Assembly (NCBI GenBank): GCA_012839345.1
Contig: DUNN01000023.1
Location: 1-64,000 of the forward strand
Length of the DNA stretch: 64,000 bases
Source: Clostridiales bacterium
GTDB lineage: Bacteria; Bacillota; Clostridia; Oscillospirales; Acutalibacteraceae
Reading direction: 5' to 3'
Shown here piece by piece: positions 45,954 to 53,740 of this stretch (the stretch's first letter is position 1; each line of letters starts with the position of its first letter). The position numbers and the translations under genes are program-made. The notes below the pieces were generated by a model. It did not search any database and had not been told where the DNA came from. It worked only from the letters and a program-made list of their open reading frames with translations.

Positions 45954-46358
45954 CCTTTTCGCTCTGCTGAACCTTTACACCCAGCTGCACGGCAATCCTG
46001 TTCCGAAGCACTTTCCTCCCTTTGGGAGCAAATTTTCAACGACCCGAAGCACCATATTCTGGTGGATGAAGAGGCTGGCGTGCTCGTTTCTTCCTGCATC
46101 CTGCTGATTGTACCCAACCTGACGCATGGGCAGCGGCCCTACGGCGTAATTGAAAACGTCGTAACCGACCGGGCATTCCGCGGTCAGGGGCGTGCTTCCG
46201 CTGTGCTCCGCGCCGCAAAGCTGCTGGCGCAAGCGCGGAACTGCTATAAGCTGATGCTGATGACCGGTTCCAAAGAAGCAAGCACGCTGAATTTTTACCG
46301 GCACGCCGGGTTCAACACGATGGATAAAACGGCGTTTGTGCAGTGGCTGAACCCCTAG
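45928..46358 (+). pseudogene. GNAT acetyltransferase broken by a frameshift
   Basis: Translation from ATG 45928 (GAAGGAGAG upstream) gives MIREVTKDDLFALLNLYTQL and continues HGNPVP, the usual start of this GNAT subgroup, then goes out of frame. From about 46006 another frame continues with EALSSLWEQIFNDPKHHILVDEEAGVLVSSCILL, and later IENVVTDRAFRGQGRASAVL, the acetyl-CoA binding motif. Both parts belong to one protein of about 143 residues; the break is at 46003-46011, probably a small deletion. The 3' part is otherwise intact, so the damage is recent or a sequencing error. Confidence 0.75.
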
Positions 46359-46399
46359 CCGGTTGGAATTGTTCTTATCGACAAGAAAGGAACACCACC

Positions 46400-46981
46400 A
46401 TGCAGCAACAATTCTACCAAATTGAACCGGGCATTCCGGCCGACACGAACGAGTTGGAGCGCCTTTACGACATGTTGAATGAATCGTTGAGCCGCGGGGT
46501 CAATTACCCCGGCTGGAAGAAGGGCCTGTACCCAATCCGGGAGACAGCAGAAACCGGAATCCGGAAACACACGCTGTTTGTGGCGCGCACACAGGGGCGC
46601 ATCGCAGGCACCGTTATTCTGAACCATGAGCCGGAATCTGCCTATGCCGGAGCGAATTGGACCATTGAAGCGGAAGACAAAGAAGTTTTTGTCGTGCATA
46701 CGCTGGCTGTTCACCCGGACTTTCAACAGGCTGGGGTGGGGCGTGCGCTAATTGAATTTTCTAAGCAGCTGGCCCAGCAAAAGGGAATGAAAGCCGTGCG
46801 GCTGGACGTTCGCTCCGGCAACCTGCCCGCCCTGCGGCTGTATGAGTCCTGCGGCTTTCGGTATGTGCAGACTGTGGACTTGGGACTGAATCTTCCGGGA
46901 TTGGTTTGGTTCGACCTTTATGAATATAACCTCGGGCAACGCAGCTCCGCCGAAAGCGTTGGGAACCCGTCGATACCATAA
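46400..46981 (+). CDS. GNAT family N-acetyltransferase
   Basis: A 193-residue acetyltransferase. The acetyl-CoA binding signature is VHTLAVHPDFQQAGVGRALIEF (about 104-125), preceded by beta strands (TLFVARTQGRIAGTVILN) and followed by KAVRLDVRSGNLPALRLYESCGFRYV, the usual motif B. AGAAAGGAAC stands before the ATG. Substrate is unknown. It lies downstream of the broken GNAT and may be a distant paralogue. Confidence 0.82.
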   Translation: MQQQFYQIEPGIPADTNELERLYDMLNESLSRGVNYPGWKKGLYPIRETAETGIRKHTLFVARTQGRIAGTVILNHEPESAYAGANWTIEAEDKEVFVVHTLAVHPDFQQAGVGRALIEFSKQLAQQKGMKAVRLDVRSGNLPALRLYESCGFRYVQTVDLGLNLPGLVWFDLYEYNLGQRSSAESVGNPSIP

Positions 46982-47087
46982 GCTGGTGCGCTACCGCATT
47001 CTCGAAATCATGGCATCACAGGGGGAAAACCGAGAAACTGGGGGAGATTCCGGAGACCGTTTTTGCGCTGGCCGCTGTAGGGGATAA
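46959..47087 (+). pseudogene. Remnant of a MazG-like / phosphoribosyl-ATP pyrophosphohydrolase-like protein
   Basis: A 42-codon frame overlapping the end of the GNAT gene reads YHKLVRYRILEIMASQGENR and then degenerates to a stop. Intact relatives begin with a Y.KLVRD.IPEII..QGK pattern and have about 100 residues; here the conserved Asp and Pro are replaced and the helical remainder is missing. It is a decayed 5' fragment. The rest of the gap up to 47441 has no recognisable gene. Confidence 0.5.
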
Positions 47088-47301
47088 CAGAACCGGAGTT
47101 TCCGCACATCCGCGCGGAAAAAGCGCAAAAAGTTTTTTCCGGCGCTCCGAGAAAGATGACTGTTATGTTTTCCACCAAACACAGGGTATACGGTGGAAAA
47201 TGGATGACCTCCTGCTTCACATGGGCCGCCGGTGTGCGGGCGGAAGTCGGAACGGTTTCCTGTTTGTCCGGCAGCTGCGGCAGCGTGTTTCCCGGTGCTC
47301 C

Positions 47302-47330
47302 TTTACTTTATCCCATCCTTATGCTAAGAT
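47302..47330 (+). promoter_or_regulatory. Promoter of the hxlR-type regulator
   Basis: TTTACT (47302-47307) and TAAGAT (47325-47330) are spaced by 17 bp, and TG one base before the -10 makes it an extended -10 element. Confidence 0.5.
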
Positions 47331-47441
47331 AGGGGTTACCGAGGCCTATCCCGGAATTCCGTGTTTTCTCCTGTCGGATTTTCCCGGATCGGCAGCCCGC
47401 GCATTTCCAGGGAATCGAACATGGCCGTGAGGAGGCGGGAT

Positions 47442-47855
47442 ATGAAAAAAGACAAGAAGAAAAAAAAGGCGAAGCACGAACAGGCCGAACTGCGCCCGCT
47501 AATTTATGCGGACAAAGAGGTTTCGACGGAAGAAGCCGGGGAGGAACCCCTGCGTGACGCAGTTCAACTGACAGGGGGAAAATGGAAGCTTCGCATTCTG
47601 TGGGCGCTGCGCTCGGGGGAAAGCATCCGCTACGGCGTCCTGAAACAGCAGGTGAACGGCATTACCGACATGATGCTCAGCCAGAGCCTGCGTGAACTAA
47701 CCAAAGACGGACTGACGGAACGCCGCCAGTTTCAAGAAATCCCGCCCAAGGTGGAATACCGCATCACCTCCGTCGGCGCAGAGCTGCTGCCGGCAATTGA
47801 ACTATTCCGCGCCTGGGCTATAAAATACAGAAGGGAAGAGCATAAAAATGGATAG
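47442..47855 (+). CDS. HxlR/MarR-like winged-helix transcriptional regulator
   Basis: A 137-residue DNA-binding protein. After a Lys-rich N-terminal tail (KKDKKKKKAKHEQ) the HxlR domain runs from about 35 to 130: VQLTGGKWKLRILWAL, the recognition part LKQQVNGITDMMLSQSLRELTKDGL, and the wing FQEIPPKVEYRITSVG. The usual HxlR N-terminal Cys is absent. The ATG with GGAGGCGGG upstream was chosen. Its end overlaps the aldo/keto reductase start by 8 nt, so it probably regulates this two-gene operon. Confidence 0.85.
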   Translation: MKKDKKKKKAKHEQAELRPLIYADKEVSTEEAGEEPLRDAVQLTGGKWKLRILWALRSGESIRYGVLKQQVNGITDMMLSQSLRELTKDGLTERRQFQEIPPKVEYRITSVGAELLPAIELFRAWAIKYRREEHKNG

Positions 47856-48861
47856 ACAAAACGATATTCCCCGTTACACGGCGGATGAATCCCGCTACGA
47901 CACTATGCAGTACCGCTACTGCGGAAAAAGCGGGCTGAAGCTCAGCGCTGTTTCCCTTGGCTATTGGCACAACTTCGGCACGTACGATGTGTATGAAAAC
48001 GCCCGCGCGGTCACGCGGCGCGCGTTCGACCTTGGCATAACCGTATTTGACCTTGCAAACAATTACGGTCCTCCGGCCGGCAGCGCCGAGGAAACGTTCG
48101 GCCGCCTAATGCGGGAGGATATGCATCCTTACCGCGACGAAATGGTGATTACCACAAAGGCAGGCTACCATATGTGGCCCGGCCCCTACGGCGATTTCGG
48201 GTCCCGTAAATATCTGCTGGCCAGTCTGGACCAGAGCCTGAAACGCATGGGCCTGGACTATGTGGATATTTTCTACCACCATCGCATGGACCCCAACACT
48301 CCCCTGGAGGAAACCATGGGCGCCCTTGCACAAGCGGTGAAAAGCGGCAAAGCACTGTATGTGGGTATCTCCAATTACAGCCCCGAAAAGGCGTTGGAAG
48401 CCTCCCGCCTGCTGGCAGACATGGGCGTGCACTGCCTAATCTGTCAGTCGCGCTACAACCTGTTGGACCGCAAGGTGGAGCGTGACGGTTTGTTTGGTGC
48501 GCTGGAACAGGCCGGCATGGGCATGACTGCGTTCAGCCCCTTGGCACAAGGCCTGCTGACCGGCAAATACAACAACGGCATTCCGGAAGATTCCCGTGCG
48601 GCAGGCCGTTCGGCCTTCCTCAAGAAAGACAACATTACTCCGGAAGTAATCCGCAAAGTGACTGCGCTCGGCAAAATCGCGGCGCGCCGCGGCCAAACCA
48701 CCGCACAGTTTGCGCTGAGCTGGGTGCTCCGTCAGCCGGTCATGACCAGTGTACTCATCGGCGCCAGTCGGGTTTCGCAGCTGGAGGACAATGTTGCGGC
48801 GCTGAACCGGCTTGACTTTTCCGAAGAGGAAATCCGTGAAATTGATGAAATTTTAAAATAG
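47848..48861 (+). CDS. Aldo/keto reductase (GprA/YghZ-like)
   Basis: An NADPH-dependent oxidoreductase of 337 residues with the AKR barrel. Catalytic tetrad candidates are Asp in VFDLANNYG (with Tyr of NNYG), Lys in VITTKAGYHMW and His in FYHHRMDPNTP. The GISNYSPEKALEA and VLIGASRVSQLEDNVAAL motifs bind the cofactor. WPGPYGDFGSRKYL is characteristic of the YghZ/YccK group, which reduces L-glyceraldehyde-3-phosphate and methylglyoxal in E. coli; a role in carbonyl detoxification is thus possible, but is inference. Confidence 0.88.
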   Translation: MDRQNDIPRYTADESRYDTMQYRYCGKSGLKLSAVSLGYWHNFGTYDVYENARAVTRRAFDLGITVFDLANNYGPPAGSAEETFGRLMREDMHPYRDEMVITTKAGYHMWPGPYGDFGSRKYLLASLDQSLKRMGLDYVDIFYHHRMDPNTPLEETMGALAQAVKSGKALYVGISNYSPEKALEASRLLADMGVHCLICQSRYNLLDRKVERDGLFGALEQAGMGMTAFSPLAQGLLTGKYNNGIPEDSRAAGRSAFLKKDNITPEVIRKVTALGKIAARRGQTTAQFALSWVLRQPVMTSVLIGASRVSQLEDNVAALNRLDFSEEEIREIDEILK

Positions 48862-48930
48862 AACCATAAAGGCAAAGAGCCGCTGCATTACGTAGCCTTT
48901 TTGCCCCGGGCGTTGTTCCTTTTGTCAGTG

Positions 48931-48966
48931 AGATAGACCGTTCTTGTGGAACGGTCTATCTTTTTT
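48931..48966 (+). terminator. Terminator after the aldo/keto reductase gene
   Basis: GATAGACCGTTC pairs with GAACGGTCTATC (loop TTGTG), followed by TTTTTT. Confidence 0.85.
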
Positions 48967-49021
48967 AATATATATTGTGTTTTTTGTGACTGGATAAAAT
49001 TTGAATCTCTATATATTGTAT
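48965..49021. promoter_or_regulatory. Two candidate NrdR boxes upstream of nrdDG
   Basis: The NrdR consensus is acaCwATATATwGtgt. Positions 48965-48980 and 49006-49021 each fit it at about 13 of 16 positions, both with the core ATATATTGT. Their centres are 41 bp apart, about four helical turns, as usual for paired NrdR boxes. The nrdR gene itself is not in the window. Binding is inferred. Confidence 0.6.
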
Positions 49022-49028
49022 GATAGTA

Positions 49029-49057
49029 TTGACAACAGCAGGCCCTTGAAGTAAAAT
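49029..49057 (+). promoter_or_regulatory. Sigma-A promoter of nrdDG
   Basis: TTGACA (49029-49034), 17-bp spacer, TAAAAT (49052-49057), right after the second NrdR box. The leader is about 165 nt. Confidence 0.75.
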
Positions 49058-49229
49058 GATAAATACTTTCAAGCACGGGATGATTCTTGCCGGTAATTTT
49101 TTGGCCCATCATTTGCGTCGTGCAAATTGAATTGATATAAAAACTGCAGATTTTCTTTCAACCCCGCGTTCGGACCGTTTGAACGCGGTGTCTTGTTGTT
49201 CTGCAGGAATAAAGGGAAGGATGTTCAAA

Positions 49230-51563
49230 ATGGCAGTAAAAATTCAAAAACGGAACGGTGTTGTGGTGGCGTTTGACGCGGGGAAAATCCGCAGCGCCAT
49301 CAGCAAGGCCAATCAAGCCGTGCAGGATGAGTCTATGCCGGATTCCGTGCTGGACGACCTGACCGCCCGCATTGCCTCCAGCTTCGGTGATGACTGCGTT
49401 CCCACTGTGGAACAGGTACAGGATGTGGTGGAGGAAAAGCTGATTCAGGCAGACTATGCCAAAACTGCAAAGGCCTATATCCTTTACCGCGCCGAACACG
49501 CAAAAATCCGCCAGGCGGAAGGCGACCTGATGGACATCTATAAGGAACTGACGTTCCGGGATGCCCGTGATGTGGACATCAAGCGCGAAAACGCGAACAT
49601 CGATGCGGACACCGCCATGGGCACCATGCTGAAATACGGCTCCGAAGGTTCCAAATATTTCTGCAACAACTACGTTCTGCCCAAGGACATTGCCGCGGCG
49701 CACATGAACGGCGACATCCATATTCATGACGAAGATTTTTACATGCTGACGGAAACCTGCTGCCAGATCGACCTGATTAAGCTGTTCCACAACGGCTTTT
49801 GCACTGGGCACGGCGCGCTGCGTGAGCCGAACGATATCCGTTCCTATGCAGCGCTGGCCTGCATCGCCATTCAGGCGAACCAAAACGAGATGCACGGCGG
49901 CCAGGCAATTCCGAATTTCGATTATTCCATGGCACCCGGCGTTGCCAAAACCTTTGAAAAATCATACTTTCTGGCGTTTTCTCAGTTCTTCCAGGTTAGC
50001 CGGGAGATGAGCGAGGAAGATGCCGACGCACTGGTGAAGGCCATTCGTTCCGACATCCCGCAGCACATTACTCTTGGCAATGCAGAGGAATTTGGAAAAG
50101 CGGTCGTAGCTTTCCTGCCGGAATATCAGCGCAAAAACGGTCTTCCGGAAATTACCGCACAGGAAGCAGAGCGCGCGCACCGTTACGCCGTGAAAACCGG
50201 CACCACCAACACGGACAAAGCCACCTATCAGGCCATGGAAGCGCTGGTACATAACCTGAACACCATGAACTCCCGCGCGGGTGCGCAGGTTCCGTTCTCC
50301 TCCATCAATTATGGCACAGATACCTCCCCGGAAGCACGCATGGTCATCCGCAACCTGTTGGAAGCGACCTCTGCGGGTTTGGGCGACGGCGAAACACCGA
50401 TTTTCCCGGTTCAGATTTTCAAGGTGAAGGAAGGCATCAATTACAACGAGGGCGATCCGAACTACGACCTGTTTAAATTGGCCTGCAAAGTCAGCGCGAA
50501 GCGCCTGTTTCCGAACTTCTCTTTCTTGGACGCGCCGTTTAACCTTCAGTATTATAAAGAGGGCGACTACAATACCGAAGTGGCCTACATGGGCTGCCGC
50601 ACCCGCGTAATGGGCAACGTGCACGACAAGACCAAGGAAGTCACCTGTGGGCGCGGAAACCTGAGTTTTACCTCGGTGAACCTGCCGCGCATTGCCATTG
50701 AGGCAAAAGGCGACCTTAATAAATTCTACGAGCTTTTGGACAAGCGGATTGAAATCGTCATCCGCCAGCTGCTGCATCGCTTCAAAATTCAGTGCAGCAA
50801 AAAGGTTTACAATTATCCGTTCCTGATGGGGCAGGGCGTATGGATTGATTCCGAAAAGCTCGGCCCTAACGACAGCGTGGCAGAAGTGCTGAAACACGGC
50901 ACGCTCAGCATGGGCTTTATCGGCTTGGCGGAAACGCTGAAAGCGCTGACCGGCAAGCACCACGGCGAAAGCGAAGAAAGCCAGAAGCTGGGCCTTGAAA
51001 TCATCTCCTATATGCGCCGTCGCATGGATGAGGAATCCGAAAAAACCGGCCTCAACTTTACGCTGCTCGCTACTCCGGCAGAGGGCCTTTCCGGCCGTTT
51101 TGTCCGCATGGACCAGAAAAAGTACGGCATTATCCCCGGCGTAACCGACCGGGAATATTACACCAATTCCTTCCATATTCCGGTGTACTTCCCGATTTCT
51201 GCTTTCCGGAAAATCAAGTTGGAAGCGCCTTATCATGCGCTGACCAACGCGGGGCACATCAGCTATGTAGAGCTGGACGGTGACCCGTCCAAGAACCTGG
51301 ACGCGTTTGAAGCGGTGATCCGCTGCATGAAGGAAAGCGGAATCGGTTACGGCTCTGTCAACCACCCGGTGGACCGCGACCCGGTTTGCGGCTACAACGG
51401 CATTATCGACAACGAATGCCCAAAGTGCCACCGCCATGAAACCGAAGACGGCCCGAAATTCGAGCGCATCCGCAGAATTACCGGATATTTGGTGGGCACC
51501 ATCGACCGGTGGAACAACGCGAAGCGTGCGGAAGAAAGGGATCGGGTAAAGCATGGGCTGTGA
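49230..51563 (+). CDS. nrdD: Anaerobic (class III) ribonucleoside-triphosphate reductase
   Basis: This glycyl-radical enzyme makes deoxyribonucleotides from NTPs without oxygen. The 777 residues start with an ATP-cone (IQKRNGVVVAFDAGKIRSAISKA, ~4-90), the allosteric domain. The barrel contains HIHDEDFYMLTETCCQIDL and MHGGQAIPNFDYSMAPGV; the C-terminus holds the zinc cysteines (VCGYNGIIDNECPKCHRHE) and the glycyl radical loop RRITGYLVGTIDRW. ATG 49230 is 9 nt after GGGAAGG; ATG 49221 abuts it and is rejected. It overlaps nrdG by 11 nt. Confidence 0.96.
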   Translation: MAVKIQKRNGVVVAFDAGKIRSAISKANQAVQDESMPDSVLDDLTARIASSFGDDCVPTVEQVQDVVEEKLIQADYAKTAKAYILYRAEHAKIRQAEGDLMDIYKELTFRDARDVDIKRENANIDADTAMGTMLKYGSEGSKYFCNNYVLPKDIAAAHMNGDIHIHDEDFYMLTETCCQIDLIKLFHNGFCTGHGALREPNDIRSYAALACIAIQANQNEMHGGQAIPNFDYSMAPGVAKTFEKSYFLAFSQFFQVSREMSEEDADALVKAIRSDIPQHITLGNAEEFGKAVVAFLPEYQRKNGLPEITAQEAERAHRYAVKTGTTNTDKATYQAMEALVHNLNTMNSRAGAQVPFSSINYGTDTSPEARMVIRNLLEATSAGLGDGETPIFPVQIFKVKEGINYNEGDPNYDLFKLACKVSAKRLFPNFSFLDAPFNLQYYKEGDYNTEVAYMGCRTRVMGNVHDKTKEVTCGRGNLSFTSVNLPRIAIEAKGDLNKFYELLDKRIEIVIRQLLHRFKIQCSKKVYNYPFLMGQGVWIDSEKLGPNDSVAEVLKHGTLSMGFIGLAETLKALTGKHHGESEESQKLGLEIISYMRRRMDEESEKTGLNFTLLATPAEGLSGRFVRMDQKKYGIIPGVTDREYYTNSFHIPVYFPISAFRKIKLEAPYHALTNAGHISYVELDGDPSKNLDAFEAVIRCMKESGIGYGSVNHPVDRDPVCGYNGIIDNECPKCHRHETEDGPKFERIRRITGYLVGTIDRWNNAKRAEERDRVKHGL

Positions 51564-52056
51564 ACTGCGCATCTGCGGGGTGGAACCGGAGTCCATTGTG
51601 GACGGAAAAGGGTTCCGGTACGTGATTTTTACACAGGGCTGCCCGCACCACTGCCCCGGATGCCACAATCCGCAGACGCATGACTTTCACGGAGGCCGGT
51701 TGGTAAACACCGACGATTTGTTCCGTGAAATCTGCGAAAATCCGCTGCTGAAGGGTGTCACGTTCAGCGGGGGGGAACCGTTCTGCCAGCCCGCCCCTTT
51801 GGCGGAGCTTGCCAAGCGCATCCACGAACGCGGGATGGATGTGACCGTTTATACCGGCTACCGGTACGAACAGCTTTTGGAGCGGGATGACCCCGCCATC
51901 GCTGCGCTGCTGCAGGAAGCCGACCTATTAGTCGACGGCCCGTTTCTGGAAGCGGAAAAGGATTTAACCCTGTTGTACCGCGGCAGCCGCAACCAACGTC
52001 TCATCGATATGAAACGCACGCGGGAAACGGGAAACATCGTGCTGGACGGCGAATAA
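51553..52056 (+). CDS. nrdG: Anaerobic ribonucleotide reductase-activating protein
   Basis: A radical SAM enzyme of 167 residues that installs the glycyl radical on NrdD. The [4Fe-4S] motif is CPHHCPGCHN (CxxxCxxC), SAM-binding motif is TFSGGEPF. LVDGPFLEAEKDLTLLYRGSRNQRLIDM is the typical C-terminal part. The start overlaps the nrdD end. A strong terminator follows. Confidence 0.95.
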   Translation: MGCELRICGVEPESIVDGKGFRYVIFTQGCPHHCPGCHNPQTHDFHGGRLVNTDDLFREICENPLLKGVTFSGGEPFCQPAPLAELAKRIHERGMDVTVYTGYRYEQLLERDDPAIAALLQEADLLVDGPFLEAEKDLTLLYRGSRNQRLIDMKRTRETGNIVLDGE

Positions 52057-52102
52057 CCGGAACGTCTACAACCCCGATAACAAATAAATTCAAAACCGGC
52101 TG

Positions 52103-52151
52103 AAAAATTTGCCTGCGGGCCGTTGTTTGACCCACAGGCAAATTTTTCATA
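52103..52151 (+). terminator. Terminator after nrdG
   Basis: AAAAATTTGCCTGCGGG pairs with CCCACAGGCAAATTTTT, a nearly perfect 17-bp stem with T run. Confidence 0.85.
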
Positions 52152-52228
52152 GAGAGGGTGCCGTGAGATGGAAATCCATCTTTTTTTCGGCATTCTCCTT
52201 TGTCGACTCTAAAATATTTGGCGAAATC

Positions 52229-52257
52229 TTGTAAATAATTCCCATATGTGGTACGAT
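52229..52257 (+). promoter_or_regulatory. Promoter of the SARP-type regulator
   Basis: TTGTAA (52229-52234) and TACGAT (52252-52257) are spaced by 17 bp, 58 bp before the start codon. Confidence 0.45.
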
Positions 52258-52315
52258 AATATATATATACAATGTGCTGAAAGAATCCATATTTGACCGC
52301 AAGGATGTGCTTGCT

Positions 52316-53527
52316 ATGCAGAAGTTTTACTCCGATATTAAAATAGACGTGGCCATGTTCGGTGAATTTTCCATCACCATTGACGGGCATCAGCTCACCA
52401 ACCTGAAGGGGCGCACCAAGCGGGTATGGATGCTGATTCAATACTTGATTGCCAACCGGCATAAGGAACTGACGCTCGACAATATTGTGGAAGTTCTCTG
52501 GGAAGACAACGAATGCGGCGATCCGCTGAATGCGCTGAAAAACTTGATTTACCGCGCGCGTGCCCTGTTGAAAGAGCTTTCGGGCAATGACCGGCTGGAG
52601 TTTATCAAATACGAACACAACACATACGCCTGGAATAACAGCTTTGACTGTACGGTCGATTTCGAATTGTTCGAGCAGTACTGCAAGCAGGGAAGGGACA
52701 TTTCAAACTCGGCCCACGTGCGGATTGAAAATATGAAAAAGGCGCTTGCCCTTTACAAGGGCGAGTTTCTGCCGAAATCCTCTTACAGCAGCTGGGTGGT
52801 ATCCTCTGCCGCGTATTACTCTGCGCTTTACAACGAATGCGTAATCAAGCTGTGCGGCCTGCTGATTGAAGAACAGCGTTTTGCAGAAATTGTGGAAATC
52901 TGCGAAATTGCTTTAAAATATGCCCCGTTTGAAGAGGCCATTCATAAAATGCTGCTTTACGGCTACATCAGCATGGGGCAGCGCGGCCAGGCGCTGGACC
53001 ACTATAACGAAGTGGTGGATTTGTTTTATCGGGAGCTTGGGGTGGACATTACGGATTCCCTCCGCCCGATTTACAAACAGCTGATTAACAGCATTAACCA
53101 TATTGAAATCGACCTTTCCGTTATCAACAACGACCTGCGGGAAGCTGCGGCGGCGGAAGGCGCTTTCTACTGCGATTATGATGTATTTAAGTCGATTTAC
53201 CGCGTGCAGGCGCGTACTATTCTGCGCACCGGGCAGTCCATTTACATTTTGCTGTTCACCCTGACCGACCCGGAGGGTGCAATTCCTCAGCCTGAAGTGG
53301 CCAAAGTTGCCGTCAGCCGCCTGAAGGACTCCATTCTTTACAGCCTTCGCAAAGGGGATGTGGTTTCCTCGTTCAGCGCAACACAGTTTATCGTCATGCT
53401 TCCGGTGATTACCTACGAAAATGCGCAGAAGGTCGCAGACCGCATTCTTCAAAAATTCCATTTTTCCTACCGCAAAGATAATGTAACGGTCAGCGTTCGA
53501 ATTAACCCGGTTGATTCGGTCATATAA
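52316..53527 (+). CDS. SARP-like transcriptional regulator (winged helix + BTAD + degenerate GGDEF-like tail)
   Basis: A 403-residue regulator. Residues ~12-100 resemble an OmpR-type winged helix (MFGEFSITIDGHQL, LIANRHKELTLDNIVEVLWEDNE, LKNLIYRARALLKEL). Residues ~115-260 are the helical bacterial transcriptional activation domain (FEQYCKQG, ALALYKGEFLP, YNECVIKLCGLLIEEQRFAEIVEICEIAL, GQALDHYNEVVDLFYRELGVDIT). Residues ~290-403 resemble a GGDEF fold (LRKGDVVSSFSATQFIVMLP) but lack the GGDEF signature, so no cyclic-di-GMP synthesis is expected. ATG after AAGGA was chosen; GTG 14 codons upstream is possible. Targets are unknown; no partner gene is adjacent on this strand. Confidence 0.8.
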   Translation: MQKFYSDIKIDVAMFGEFSITIDGHQLTNLKGRTKRVWMLIQYLIANRHKELTLDNIVEVLWEDNECGDPLNALKNLIYRARALLKELSGNDRLEFIKYEHNTYAWNNSFDCTVDFELFEQYCKQGRDISNSAHVRIENMKKALALYKGEFLPKSSYSSWVVSSAAYYSALYNECVIKLCGLLIEEQRFAEIVEICEIALKYAPFEEAIHKMLLYGYISMGQRGQALDHYNEVVDLFYRELGVDITDSLRPIYKQLINSINHIEIDLSVINNDLREAAAAEGAFYCDYDVFKSIYRVQARTILRTGQSIYILLFTLTDPEGAIPQPEVAKVAVSRLKDSILYSLRKGDVVSSFSATQFIVMLPVITYENAQKVADRILQKFHFSYRKDNVTVSVRINPVDSVI

Positions 53528-53532
53528 AAGAG

Positions 53533-53714
53533 TCATCCGCTTCGGCGGATGGCTTTTTTCGCGGCGTTTCTATTTATGGTACGTGCCCGCCTGCGGCGGG
53601 CACGATTTTTTTAATTCAAGGTGTTCTACTCTTTGTAGTTTTCCACAGGATTTTTAAATTCTGTGGAAAAAGGCGTGCCGTATGAGTTTTCTCTCTTTAC
53701 GGTACGCCTTTTTC
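53533..53714. terminator. Four stacked hairpins between convergent genes
   Basis: In order: CATCCGC-TTCG-GCGGATG followed by TTTTTT (53534-53559, terminates the regulator gene); CGTGCCCGCC-TGC-GGCGGGCACG followed by ATTTTTTT (53582-53612); TTTTCCACAG/CTGTGGAAAA (about 53639-53670); AGGCGTGCCGTA/TACGGTACGCCT followed by TTTTTC (about 53671-53714), which with its A-rich left flank also stops the minus-strand CLC gene. Confidence 0.8.
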
Positions 53715-53740
53715 GAAAGCAGGAGGATATTTGGAACAAT

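Noticed and set aside
45928..46358. Programmed ribosomal frameshift in the GNAT gene
   Set aside because: No slippery heptamer or downstream structure is seen at 46003-46011, and codons appear to be missing relative to the family, so a deletion is more likely.
46982..47441. Further small genes in the gap before the HxlR regulator
   Set aside because: Frames after 47087 have no start with ribosome site and no recognisable motif.
49962..51668. 568-codon minus-strand reading frame opposite nrdD
   Set aside because: It exists because of codon usage in nrdD on the other strand; the composition (many His, Val, Phe, Gln) and lack of motifs show that it is not a gene.
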